64,000 bases of DNA from Syngnathus acus (taxonomy: Eukaryota > Chordata > Actinopteri > Syngnathiformes > Syngnathidae). The stretch covers positions 10,154,604 to 10,218,603 of the forward strand of contig NC_051105.1 of assembly GCF_901709675.1 (NCBI RefSeq), written 5' to 3'. Of the stretch, positions 53,380 through 64,000 are shown one piece after another; positions within the stretch are counted from its first letter, which is position 1; each line of letters starts with the position of its first letter. Made by a program: the position numbers and the translations under genes. The notes under the pieces were generated by a model. It saw nothing but the letters and a program-made list of their open reading frames with translations, made no database searches and was not told the DNA's origin.

Positions 53380-54550
53380 TCGGCCCCATCCGATGCCTCT
53401 GGACCATAGTCTTATTTATTTATCGATTGATTTATTTGATTCATTCTTTTTAGGCAATAGTGACGCGATGGAGACAAAAGGCACTTTAGGTGTATTTTAA
53501 GGCTTTTATAACTTAATTTATTCAATTTAAGGTTTCTTTAACAGTTCATGCCAGAAGTAAGGGATGGGCTTCATCCATTAATTATTATGCAGCACATGGT
53601 CTTGGCACATTTATTTATTATATTTATTTTATTGACAAAGCACTATTTGACGTTTTTATTATTATTTGATCATTTGCTTTCAGTATTTTGCACATTTAGA
53701 GAAACAACGGGTTTACCTTTTTTCAGACAGTGGCAGCTTTTGTCACACACACGCACACACTTGTAAATGGCTGAATCCGATGTTCCCATTGGACTACTTT
53801 TTAAATTCTGTGTGTTGGTGGGATCCGCTGTCATCAGTCGTATTGTGCCGTTTGAATGTTTCCGCGTAGCCTCTGGCCGCTCCATTAACCGGAGGAAGCC
53901 TGTTCGTTGTTTCAGCAACATTCCGCCTGTAGTTGATTGTTTTCTGTGATTGGAGGTTGGGTTGTCATGGCGATGAGCGCCATTCATATTTTTTGTAGAA
54001 AATGGTTCGCTGACATTAAAGGAGAAATGCTTGCTTTTGCTATTGAAATGGATGTAAATAGCTTCATGCAGCTCACGTGACTGATTGCTCCTTTTTAATG
54101 GAATCAAGAGGACAACAACATCATTGGTACATTTGTATCATTAAATGTTTTGGTGTGTTGTACTTCCTAGTTGTTCAGTTTTTCTATAGCTGAGCTGTTT
54201 TGAACTGCTCAGATTGCTTTTAGGAATTTTCATTAAGATGAGCAGTAAGAAAATAAGTCCCACCGTGATGTTCAATTTTATTCTGTACTGGCTTACTACT
54301 GTGTAGTCATCAAGGAGATTTAATTCAACTTTTTTTTAAAGAAATCTTTTGTGCTCTCTGCATGACATAATGATTCTCTGCGAGAATTCAACAATGTTTC
54401 AGTCCGATTACTCAGCAAGCAGCGTCGTTTTAGTTGAACTGCTAAACCAGGGTGTGATCGTGTGTTCAGTGTGTACTTGTGACTTGTGAACGTTCTTAAT
54501 GAAATTTTAATTGATAACTTGTTGTAATAAACCTTTTAATAGCTATTTAA
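53380..54550 (+). terminator. ATF2 3' UTR and poly(A) signal
   Basis: This AT-rich, non-coding stretch follows the TGA at 53377-53379. An AU-rich segment with ATTTATTTA-type repeats starts near 53411. A perfect Pumilio-type element TGTAAATA sits at 54053-54060, and AATAAA lies at 54526-54531. These are the features of an unstable, post-transcriptionally regulated mRNA. A longer 3' UTR past 54.6 kb cannot be excluded. Confidence 0.65.
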
Positions 54551-54691
54551 AATCATCTCTGCTTTTTTTTTAGTTGTTCAGAAATAGTCATATCAATGCT
54601 GGTTTTTGATACCTGTCATCGAGTTGCTTTATATTTTTCCCCAAACGCCACAAATTCATGTAGAGCCCTCAAATATTTTCTGTGGTCTCTA

Positions 54692-54708
54692 CTGCCATCT
54701 AGCGGCGG
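54692..54708 (-). promoter_or_regulatory. CTCF-like motif (minus orientation)
   Basis: CTGCCATCTAGCGGCGG is the reverse complement of a near-consensus CTCF core (CGCTAGATGGCAG). It lies about 160 bp past the ATF2 poly(A) signal. Confidence 0.5.
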
Positions 54709-54792
54709 TATAAAGTCGATCATTTAAATAAAACTTGTCATGAGTTACTACAAAAAATAATAATCAAAATTGAATGCACTACTTCCATATTT

Positions 54793-54808
54793 CCGATAGG
54801 TGGCGCTG
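54793..54808 (+). promoter_or_regulatory. CTCF-like motif (plus orientation)
   Basis: CCGATAGGTGGCGCTG fits the plus-strand core with two mismatches. It lies about 85 bp from the minus motif at 54692, forming a divergent pair. Confidence 0.4.
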
Positions 54809-56094
54809 CATTACAATATATGAGCGTACATACTATGACCGAAGTGTACAGTTCCTGGCAAAACGGTTGGAATGATGGGGGTAGGGGAATTAAACACAAA
54901 GACTTGATAACACCGTTAGCTAGCGTGAAATTACACTTTGTGGCACCTTCACACGTGAGATGCAATTAATGAGTCCCCCAGCCCTCCTAAAATATTTCAA
55001 AAGAAATATTGGGTTTATTTTAACATGTCTTACTGTGTATATAGAACATCTTTTCACCTCTGGAAAAAAAATGCTATTGATTATGAAATCATCATAATGT
55101 GTTGTGAACTTAATTTACAAATTTACCTGAATTCAGCAACAAGGCGCTTGACAGCACATAAGTAGGCCATGCTTGATTAGCTGCTGATCACACAAGGGAA
55201 AGTTGCAAATATTTCTATGTAGGTCACGGCAATCATAAATAACATGTTTGTTTTGGGAACTGGGGGCTTAATATATTGTAAACAAAGCCACAAGCTAATA
55301 GTGCCGCTGTGTAGCAACATGCATCTTCACAGGGATGATGAGCACATGAGGCTAATTCCTTTAGTTTTCATAAAGACTTAAAACATTTGGGTTTGGCATA
55401 AAAAACGGTTTTATGTAGTTTTTTTTTATCGGATTGAAGTTTGGGCCTTGCAGAAATTATCCGTACCCTTCCCCAGATTTGTATCTTGAGATAATCCTGT
55501 CTCGGAAGTTGACAATTTATATAAAGCTGTAAATATTTTCTGAATGCACTGTAACTATTCAGTTTAGTGGATAAAATGCATGCTCTGTCGGGTTTAATTC
55601 TGTGGAAAATGTATGTATCTTGTTGTTTTACATTTAATTCAGATTATGTAAATATCCTGCTTGTGTCCTGAACCAAACAGGAACAAGCTGCCTGCAGCAG
55701 CCACTCAAGATGGCTGCTATTATCATGTAAATGTTGTGGAGGAGATTTAGTTCACACATAATGTGGACGTTCATTTATTCAGTTATGGAGTGCAGATGAT
55801 AAAGGGTCAAACCATATTACTAAGTGAGACTGGCCATCTACTTTAACTCTTTTTACCTCTGGATGGGACCAAGGTTGCAAAGAGGTGGGAAATTTTTCAA
55901 TAAACTGGGATTAAGAATGGACCATCCAATACAGTACAACATTGTTCTGTACTTTTTTCGTAGGCTAAAAATGCTCACTACAGAACAAAATAATTCTAAA
56001 TAAATTTAAAAAAATCTTGTTTTGAAAAATGTATCCAAGTTTATCCTTACTGAGCCAATTTGAGCGTCTTTTTGTGTATTTATAATGTATGTCT

Positions 56095-56170
56095 TCTTTG
56101 TGTATTTACTACGAATGTACATTTGTGTTCTGCCCCCTGGTGGAGCACCTAGAAATAGCAGCACAATGCC
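56095..56170 (-). repeat. Dispersed repeat carrying a CTCF-like motif, copy C
   Basis: CTGCCCCCTGGTGGAGC lies at 56130-56146, with flanks ctttgtgtatttac and agcagcacaatgcccattgt that match copy B (29740). Confidence 0.6.
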
Positions 56171-56420
56171 CATTGTATTATTATAATGCACATTATCTAC
56201 TTCACCCTGTATGTTTTTATAAAGTATAATACAAGAAATGTCTTTTGCTTCTTTTCTGAAAATTCCCAGAATTTTTCAACCCCATGTGGTACCCCAGCAA
56301 AGCCCCAGCGGGCAAGTACCACACGCTCCACTCCGCCAATCCCTCCCCTGAGCATTGGCCTTTGAAAGAGGCACTAGGAGGTCTCCTCCATTAGCGTCTC
56401 ACATTAGTATTCATGCCCAG

Positions 56421-56458
56421 GCTGGGCTGGGCTGGTCTGGTCTGGTCTCGTCTCGTCG
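56421..56458 (+). repeat. Graded pentanucleotide tandem repeat
   Basis: Successive 5-bp units read CTGGG (three), CTGGT (three), then CTCGT (two), so the unit changes one base at a time along the array. Confidence 0.85.
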
Positions 56459-58258
56459 CTCTAGTGCTGCATGTGCACATTGTAATCCTGCATGAAATTT
56501 ACCTCCGCTCTTGTCAGTACTGGGCTATAAATGCTGCATGCTGATGATAGCGTGCTGTTTTATGTCCGTAAAGTGAAGCCTGTGTTTACGTTTAGAAAGT
56601 TTTGAAGCTTTGAAAATCAAAACAGGTATATGCGTTAGAATATTTCATTCATTTTTGTTTTAATTGAGCTTGTACCAAAAAGTTTTCTTCTTGCCATCAA
56701 ATTTAGATTTTTTTTTTTCTGTACTGAATTTGAACGCTAGCAGCTAGCACCGCCTTACAGTTATAGTTTATAGATGCCTTGATAGCAAATGAATGGATTG
56801 AGAATATTACGACAAAAAAGTGTGTAGCCGATTGTTAAACAAGAGCGTGAGGACCTCAGGATGGTTTTGTCGCTTGATCTACGACTTGCAATGATGACCA
56901 TATTCCTTTTAAGCTTTTTAATTAAAACACCTCTCATCCCGTAGCTTCTTCCCGGCTTTCATATTCCGCATATAAAACGTTACGATGCTCTTTCAGAAGC
57001 CGTAAAACATTCCCTGCGCGCTCACTGACATTGAGCGCATTTACAATGTCAACCAATGGCACACCTGCCTCCCTCTCAGTGCCCCCCCCCCTCGTATTTT
57101 GTACTCCACCCCCCCTCCCTGCCCAATGCATTGACCACTGATTGCGCCCATATCTGTTTGCACGGTTGTGTTGATTGATTGTCTCTGAGACGGTCTTGAT
57201 CGCCCTCATTAGCTCCTTCATTACACCGTTCATCATATCGTAGGCCGGGCTTTTATTGAACTGCTCATCCTCGTAACGCTAACTTTCAAACATAAAACAT
57301 TTTTGGGTGGCTACTTTGACGTGTTTGTTTGGACTGCTACTCTCTCAGTTTTGGCACAATGTTTAATATGCAGTTCTTAAGAAATGTTTTTTTCAAGTCG
57401 ATTTGAGCTATTCAAATTCCTCGAGTGAATTCGAGGCCAATTAGCATATACGTACAATACATACAAATAAATTGCTTATTTTTATTTCCAGGTCAGACGT
57501 CCTTCACTGGAATATTATCAACATAAATCAACTGGCCCGGTCCAAATAAATGTTCACGTTGGTGCTGAACAACATGTCAGCGGATCCACACAGTTTGCCG
57601 CAATTAGTTCTGTCTGCTTGAGCCTACCGTGTTCGTTTTCTCCTGCAAGCCCAGTTAATTTAACGGGATTACGAGCCTCGCTAAACTGGGATTTTCCCAT
57701 AAAATGTGCCAGTGAAGCTACCGAGGGACGTCGATTATGAGCTTGACCCAGAGACAAAACAGTCGGGGTCTGCCGGGTCACTGCTTTAAGAGACAGCGCT
57801 CCACTCGTTAGCTCATAAAGTTTTTGACTGATCGCACAGAGTCGACTCTCGGGTGATAAACCCAAAAGGACGCCCCGAGCCGAGCCGGGAGAACTAGCGT
57901 AACGTGTTTGATTAGCCAAAAAAAACGCCAGCTGTTTTGGGTACTTGAATTTCAAAAATGGAACAAAATACGTGTTGCTTCTTTTTCTTAGGATGAAGTC
58001 AAGGGCTCGGAGAGTCGACTCACAAAGTGGTGATGGCATGGAAAGATTCAATGCAGCTCTGCTTACCTTTTAGAATTTGACACGACAGCTGTGAGTGATA
58101 CCGATTTTTTTTTTGTATTGTTGTGCTTTTACATTACATAAATGTTACATTGACAATAATTAAATACTATTATTGGTCTGTAATCTTTTTTCAGTCATTG
58201 GTATCAGATTTACATTCCAGGGATTTGATCGTTCACATATTTTCATTTCTTTAATTGG

Positions 58259-58304
58259 TTGTTTTTTGGGGGTTAATTAATCTTGTTTTTTGGGTTAATT
58301 AATC
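58259..58304 (+). repeat. Short direct repeat with paired TTAATTAATC cores
   Basis: The unit ttgttttttggg-gttaattaatc occurs twice in a row. Each copy contains a homeodomain-type TTAATTAA palindrome. Confidence 0.8.
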
Positions 58305-58870
58305 CAATGATTTGTTTATATATAATTGTTTTCCACAGATTGACAAGATCATAATGCTTTCCAAAATTGCATAAACCTCACGTCACACAAAATATTTTTA
58401 TAAAGACTTTTCTGCCTGGATTACGTGATCCGTCTTGTCTTCGGTCTTGTCTGGAAGATGTCGGGAGATGATCAATATTGATCTCTGCTCTGTTCACCCT
58501 TTTTATGACATATCTCTAAAAACAAAAACAATTATATTAGCTTCCTATAGCGGGTCACATGTAACATGGCAAGTTCAGCATTCCCTGGACAAGAAAGCAA
58601 TATTATGGGATTAGGGAGGCTTTATCTCTGTTCATTCAAAAGCAAGTCATAAAGCTGCCGTGACAGATGCTGCCTGTTGCTTGTTTATTGCGCAGCGCTG
58701 CTCCCATGTCACCCCATCAAATAATCTTCTCGTTGAGGTTTGAATGATGCCGTGCAGATGCTGTTCTGCTTTTCTTTGTGTCCCATCTGCCAGATAGCCA
58801 AGGGTCCACTTCTGATGTTAGATAACTGCTGATCCATTACGAGGTTGACTTGTATATTTATTTTCAACAG

Positions 58871-58991
58871 GCCATTAGAAGAACTTACAGATGTGCGTAA
58901 GTGGACGTTGAGCCAGAGGCAAGCAGAGATGGGAAATCCTGGTCCAGAAAATAAAAACCCTTCCACGCTTTGGCTTCTACGCAACCAGCAG
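58871..58991 (+). other. Exon-like open segment, unassigned
   Basis: It is preceded by a pyrimidine-rich acceptor-like atttattttcaacag and ends CAG/gtaaga at 58991/58992, a near-perfect donor. The frame beginning at 58872 is open throughout and includes the peptide MGNPGPENKNPSTLWLLRNQ. It does not match the chimaerin SH2 region as I know it, and no partner exon was found. It could be a transcript-specific exon, a non-coding exon or chance. Confidence 0.2.
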
Positions 58992-61939
58992 GTAAGATGA
59001 GTGAAGTCACATAAACCGAAGTTGGGTCATAGCGGGATTGCGCAACCTCTGGTCTTCTGTATATTATGTAAGGCTATTATTATATGTTATTATTACTTAA
59101 AGACATCAAGACTTTCAAATATGACCTCTTCCAAGAGCAACCTGCAAAGAATCTTCTGAAGAAACCCTTGTGACCTTGACATCAATACCTCTAAAATGTC
59201 AATTAGCATCGACCGCTACGATAACCAAACAAATAAGACAACCAGCAGCCTGTAAAAGAATTTCCAATTGCTCCCAAATCGTCCTCGGAAGCCGTAGCAG
59301 ATGCTGCTTGTCTGCAACTAGTGAAACAAAAGATGCTCAGTACGCAGGTTTGCGACAGCGAGCAGATTACAGAGCACATTATCGAGCCCCGCTGCCAAAC
59401 AAACGCGAGTCGCGACCAGCTGTCCGACCTTCCGCTGTATATTTGGCCTTCATTTTCAGAAGAATAGCTGTCTTTCTGATTCAATTCAATAAATTCAATA
59501 AAGCGTCATAAGGCGCCGAGATCATTGATTTCAATCAGCTAACTAAATTGCTGAGATAATGAAATACCCATTGGCATTTTGGCCATGTTGGACTGTCCAA
59601 TTATGTAATAATGGGGGAAAGAAGAAATGACTAGCTGCATTCATCATCTGTTTGAGCATGTGATTTTCAAGTTCTATTTAAATGCTTAATAGTGTTTGAA
59701 GATAAGAAATGTGGTCCAAAATTATGCTTTGGGGGTAACAAAAAACAGCGCTACAGTTGGCAAGCTTGGAAAACAGCTACAAATATTACCTAGTCAAAAA
59801 ATTTAAAAAAGTACTGGTTTCAAAGAATTTCCTTCTTGAAATCTTACTTAACCGCTCGACACCGAATGCCGAGATTATTCAGGCCACACCGAAACAAAAC
59901 GCCGATTGTGATCCTGACTTGTTGCCCAGCACACAAAGAGCCATTCGTCACCGTCTCAGCGCTTTTGTTGTGATTATCACTGGAGCAAAATGCTCTTTGT
60001 GCTGCCACACTAAGATGAAACATTTTAATTATTATTTGCCAGCCACATATTGCCCCCGTTTCTCCTGGCCGAGTCCCATGTGGATATCTGTGAGCAGACC
60101 GGAATTTTTCCTCCAGATAGAACTGGACTCAAACGTGATAGTGGATTTTGTTTCCTTTGTTGAATTTGTGATGAAAACGAGAACATCCGTAAGGGATCAG
60201 GCTGAATGACGGCACAATTATACAATTCCTTCTGAGATTGTCGTCGTCCTAAACAAACACGAGACACTAATTCAACCACCCCATACGTGTTTGTTCAGAT
60301 AATAGCCTCGTCTTATAGTTAAACCGTCGCTCATGGTTATATCAACACATAATATTTCATTCATGTGTGTGTGTGTGTTGGCTTGTTTTGACCTTGCTCA
60401 TGAATCGCATCAAATCATGATAGCGGCGCACCATACGTCACTGTCACGCCACCGGCTGTTCCAGCCTCGTGCTGTTAATTTATCTTTCCTGGTGAAATTG
60501 AGTTTAATTGGTCGACGCTTTCTAGCTGGCTCAGCAAGAAACGGCTTTTGAGATTATGCGTTATCTCCGAGTCTCGTTAGGTTGCTTCTCTGTCTAGGAT
60601 TTCCATGATGCGCTTCTACGTGATAAATCATAAGTGATGTTGAGTTGGAATTTATCATCTTGTTGAAAATTGTTTTGATGTGCTTGATGCTAGCCATGCT
60701 AACAGGTAGCCATCTCACTCGCTCATGTCAAACATTACGTAACTTTGCCATCCCTGCAGCTTTGCTCGAGGGTGAGGTCACGAAAAGTACATGTTGAATT
60801 TATTGCTGCTACAGATTAGGATTCTTACAGATGTAAATGCCCAAAACAGTGATTACATATACGTGTGTTTGCCGTGCACATCAAAATCAGGGTTAAAGAG
60901 TATCCGCTGCCCTTTTAATGGGTCACGGGTCAGCACTGCATTAGAGGAACATTTTTTTATGTAATAACTTTTATACACAGTGGGAAAAAAACTCAGCAAA
61001 TGCGTAATGGCATTAAGAAGACAAGATGGAAAATCCTGCTTTTTAAACCTACAAAACGCGACAACATTAGGTGCTGTCAAAACATTCCAATTGAAACGGG
61101 GCTCATTCTAAATTGCGGGTCATTTTTTGCTTGTATATTCTGGAATGGAGGAGGCATCACAGTTAAAGAATTGCTCCTCAGCCGGATATGAATGTGAAAG
61201 ATAATGACCACCCCCCTCGAGTCTCGTTTCTGGACAATCACGCGAGCCGAGTAAATCAATCAGCCTCAATTAGAGCTGCAATCAAAGTGAACCACATCCC
61301 GCCTTCTGCACTTAGGAAAGTGGACCGAGAGGAGGAAGTGGCGCTTTGAAAAGCTTTTGTTGTCTTTTATCTCTTTGGAATTGAGGAGTCGACATACTGT
61401 AGTGCTCTCTAGTCAAAGTGTAAGTGTGAATTATGGCACCTTCACTGTCTGAAATAGACTCGGCGAGACGGGGGCATAATTACGTTTGACTTGCGGTGCG
61501 AATTACAGAAGCAGGCTGCGGGTATTTTGATGCCTCATTTGCATTGTTGCCTCAACAATAAAAAACATTTCTGTGTCTTGTTTGAACAGAACTCTACATT
61601 TTGCTGATATCAGATTTGGATGTGAGCTCATCATTATTTTATACTCGGTGCACTAAAGATATGGCCATTACACTTATAAAATATGAATGCTACAAAAAGG
61701 TAGAGCTTCTGCATTTCTTTAGCAAGATGGCCGTTCATACAAAAGAAAAGAAAATCACAAAATGTGTTGTCATTCTAAGTGCAGTTTTTGTGACAAGACA
61801 ATTTTCAAACTTAATCTTCTCCTTAACAGCCCGCCGCTGTCTCAAGCACTCTCCTCCGTGCTGAAGCGTGACTCATTGACTGCTCATTACCAGGCAGCCC
61901 ATTCCCACTCCAGCTCGGTTATCTGACGGGCACTAGCTT

Positions 61940-62310
61940 GTGGGGGGCAGCCACGGTGGCTCATGAATGCGCTCCGCCATTGGCTGGTGGGATTTATTTA
62001 ATCAGCGGCGGCTACTACGGGATCCACCCCCATACTCCTCCCCCTCGCTCTGACAGCATCCAAACAGTGCTCTTCCTCGGTTCCAGGGAGAATATCAGCT
62101 CAGCGCAGGGAGGAGAGGATTATCATCTCATCTGCATTTATGTTCCGAGGGAACCTCGTGAGAAGCTTGTTTGCTCTTTTGTCTCTTCCGAGCAAGTCTG
62201 ACTGCTGAACCTGGATTGTTTGGACTCGTTGAAGTGATTTCAAGCTCACCTCTGGGACTTCATGTTTGGACCTCAGGGCAGTCTCTTCAGCTGAGCTGGG
62301 AGAACCTAGG
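61940..62310 (+). promoter_or_regulatory. Likely CHN1 alpha1 promoter and 5' UTR
   Basis: About 300 bp upstream of ATG 62311 is GC-moderate, lacks simple repeats and has no convincing splice acceptor, so the start exon probably includes its own leader. A TATA-like ATTTATTTAA lies at 61992-62001, which would place a start near 62.03 kb. In mammals the alpha1 form has its own internal promoter. The placement here is inference. Confidence 0.4.
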
Positions 62311-63880
62311 ATGCCATCCAAAGAGCCCTATGAGGCTCTCAAGGAGGACAAATCTGTGGTGCAAAGAGCCAAACGAGAGGCCAATCAAGAGGAGATTTTG
62401 GCAGCCGCTCTTGGGATGAGGATGGGGCCCGAGAAGCCCACGGCTACCTTCTGGCAACCGCTGAAACTCTTCGCCTATTCGCAGCTCACCTCGCTGGTCC
62501 GGAGAGCCTCGCTGAAGGAAACGGAGCGGGTGGCCATATCGGAGAAAGTCCACAACTTCAAGGTGAGGCTGGAATTTGAAAGCAAACTTACCTGAGCTTC
62601 TCACGCTGAGGGAAACGGAAGGGGAGGGGGGAGTTGCCGAATAGGAGATGCGATTTAAAAACACAACTGTTTTGGTCCGTATGATGAAAAGAAAATCGGT
62701 GGGGTGCCTTGTGTACCACTGCTGTTAATTTGAGTGGCAGATGGAGAGATTAGGCCAACGGAGGAGAGAAAACAGCGCTCGGTACTTCCAACGCTCATGT
62801 TTTGCGCTGCTTGGAATTGAGAGCAGGAAGAGAAACGTTACCAGCGAGGCTTTGAACCGCTGCCGCCCTCTTGCCTCTGTCTTTGTTCCCATTTCTTAGT
62901 AATAAATGTTCCTTTGAGAACAGTTCCTGTATTTCAAAACCCATGAGCAAGAAAACCACAATATCTAAAACCCAGATGGAGCCTTGTAAAACCTCGAGTC
63001 GATGTTCTCTGATTGAAAAAGAAGCACACACTTTCCCTCATTAGATAATACTCTCAATGATACATTTAATAGATTAATAACAAATGGCAGTACAAATATT
63101 TGTTTTCCAAGGCTAGCCCAAAAGTCTGTGCATTTCAAAATAGATTCTGTCAGCATTAGCAGTGCTACTTGGGGGGCCCCTCACAATGCTTTTTAAAATA
63201 TGGACACAATACATGCTCCTAATATATTTCCTTTTGATACAACAGCCACTAAGGGTTTGAAGGAAATAACCACATCGTTTATTTTGTCTTGCCTAAAAAT
63301 CGCCATTCAAGGACAGCACAAAACCGGAACATAAGTAAACTATGTTTGGCCATCATATCATTTCAAAGACACAGAAAAAATTAGGCCTACTCGTGTGGTA
63401 GTATAGGGCAACTAACACACATCTGCCATCTAGTGGTGATTGGTGGCATTACAACTTAAATGTGCTCTCTTTTTTTGTTTTTGTTAAATCGAGACTGAAT
63501 GTTTATCAGCATCTCTTTTGTGAAGATCAAAATTGCCCGTCGCTGTTCATTAGATGTTCATTTATCTGACGAAGCGGCTGTCTGTTGCCACGAAGGCTCA
63601 AACTGCCGCTTCTGGTTCCCGGGGGCCTCCCTGATTGGCTGGCTGCTGTTACCTGGTGGGCTTGTATGTTTCATGGATCCCCCACCTTCTGACAAAGGGA
63701 AGACATGAAATAAATAGCTATCCAGATTCCAGAGCAGTCCTTTTCAATATATCGTAATCACAATTATTAATGTATTGTTGTCTTGTGTGCTGCAGGTGCA
63801 TACTTTCCGTGGACCTCACTGGTGCGAGCATTGCGCCAGCTTCATGTGGGGGCTGATGGCTCAGGGGGTCAAGTGTACAG
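62311..63880 (+). CDS. chn1: Chimaerin-1, alpha1-type N-terminus and start of C1 domain (partial; two exons, continues beyond window)
   Basis: Rac-directed GTPase-activating protein controlled by diacylglycerol, with a role in neuronal signalling. Coding exons are 62311-62562 (84 codons, starts [14 protein letters not shown]) and 63796-63880. The split Asp codon (phase 1) at 63880/63881 shows that the gene continues to the right. The first exon carries the alpha1-specific leader ([20 protein letters not shown]) and the shared segment [14 protein letters not shown] to VHNFK. The second exon opens the phorbol-ester/DAG-binding C1 zinc domain ([20 protein letters not shown]), with its first His and Cys ligands. 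The leader MPSKE and the motif [11 protein letters not shown] indicate CHN1 rather than CHN2. The RhoGAP domain lies outside the window. At 62476-62484 the coding sequence itself reads like a 3' splice site (ttcgcag then CTCACC), where the SH2-bearing alpha2 transcript would join. No SH2 exon was found upstream. Confidence 0.93.
63423..63439 (-). promoter_or_regulatory. CTCF-like motif (minus orientation), CHN1 intron
   Basis: CTGCCATCTAGTGGTGA is a close match to the reverse-complement CTCF core. It lies in the intron between the first two CHN1 coding exons. Confidence 0.5.
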
Positions 63881-64000
63881 GTATCTTTTCAAATGGCTCG
63901 CGTGTCTGATGACTAAGTGAGCATTGCTGTATATGGGTTACTTGGTTTTTAGTACATCTGGACCTGGATTATTTCTCTTTTAATCTCCAATCCCAATCGT

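Larger units (their letters stand above)
54551..61939. other. ATF2-CHN1 intergenic region, no supported gene
   Basis: About 7.4 kb without a recognised exon. I searched it for the chimaerin SH2 exons and found none. It holds CTCF-like motifs at 54692-54708 (minus), 54793-54808 (plus) and 56130-56146 (minus, in a repeat copy), a graded pentamer repeat at 56421-56458, a 24-bp-unit direct repeat at 58259-58304, an exon-like open segment at 58871-58991, and balanced-composition blocks near 56.28-56.55 and 57.48-58.05 kb that could be regulatory. Confidence 0.6.

Noticed and set aside
57554-58051. 165-codon minus-strand frame
   Set aside because: No domain, no splice context; isolated on the strand opposite to all genes.
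59757-60209. 150-codon plus-strand frame between ATF2 and CHN1
   Set aside because: Examined as a possible chimaerin SH2 exon; no SH2 motif (such as the FLVRES-like arginine) is present.

Overview
This window is nuclear DNA of a vertebrate, most likely a compact-genome teleost fish. It has small genes with short GT-AG introns, AT-rich non-coding DNA with long homopolymer and microsatellite tracts, and dispersed repeats that I recognise from teleosts. Three protein-coding genes lie in tandem on the + strand in the right third. They are the mitochondrial ATP synthase c-subunit gene (ATP5MC3/ATP5G3, 42.5-44.4 kb), the bZIP factor gene ATF2 (44.8-54.5 kb) and the first two coding exons of CHN1 (chimaerin-1, from about 62 kb, running off the right edge). 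I rebuilt every coding exon by hand. The reading frames join exactly across all introns, giving a 139-residue c subunit and a 502-residue ATF2 that ends in the family's usual C-terminus.

The left 42 kb contains no gene I can support. ATP5G3, ATF2 and CHN1, tandem in this order, flank the gene desert on the 5' (EVX2/LNPK) side of the HoxD cluster in vertebrates. The desert here should therefore be the part of the HoxD distal regulatory landscape (C-DOM, or 5DOM in fish) nearest ATP5MC3, with LNPK, EVX2 and HOXD expected off the left edge. That identification rests on synteny, not on a comparison I could run. Several 150-600 bp blocks of balanced composition, rich in homeodomain-type motifs and free of simple repeats, look like conserved non-coding elements. 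One block near 26.3 kb holds a perfect PBX-HOX composite site beside a HOX13-type site.

CTCF-like motifs are arranged in a striking way. Those inside the desert (6.0, 18.7 and 29.8 kb) all lie on the minus strand, pointing toward the presumed HoxD side. Two on the plus strand (39.1 and 39.9 kb) precede ATP5MC3. A minus/plus pair sits just past the ATF2 poly(A) signal, and further minus motifs lie at 56.1 and 63.4 kb. This is the divergent layout expected at a topological boundary. Three of these motifs lie in copies of one short dispersed repeat.

Other content: a 938 bp inverted-repeat DNA transposon derivative with TA target-site duplication at 22.2-23.1 kb; two local tandem duplications (7.4-7.8 and 13.9-14.1 kb); several dispersed-repeat fragments; and two exon-like open segments without a recognised homologue. 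CHN1 is represented only by its alpha1-type start exon. That exon carries an in-exon splice acceptor where the alpha2 (SH2) form would join, but I could not find SH2 exons between ATF2 and this point.
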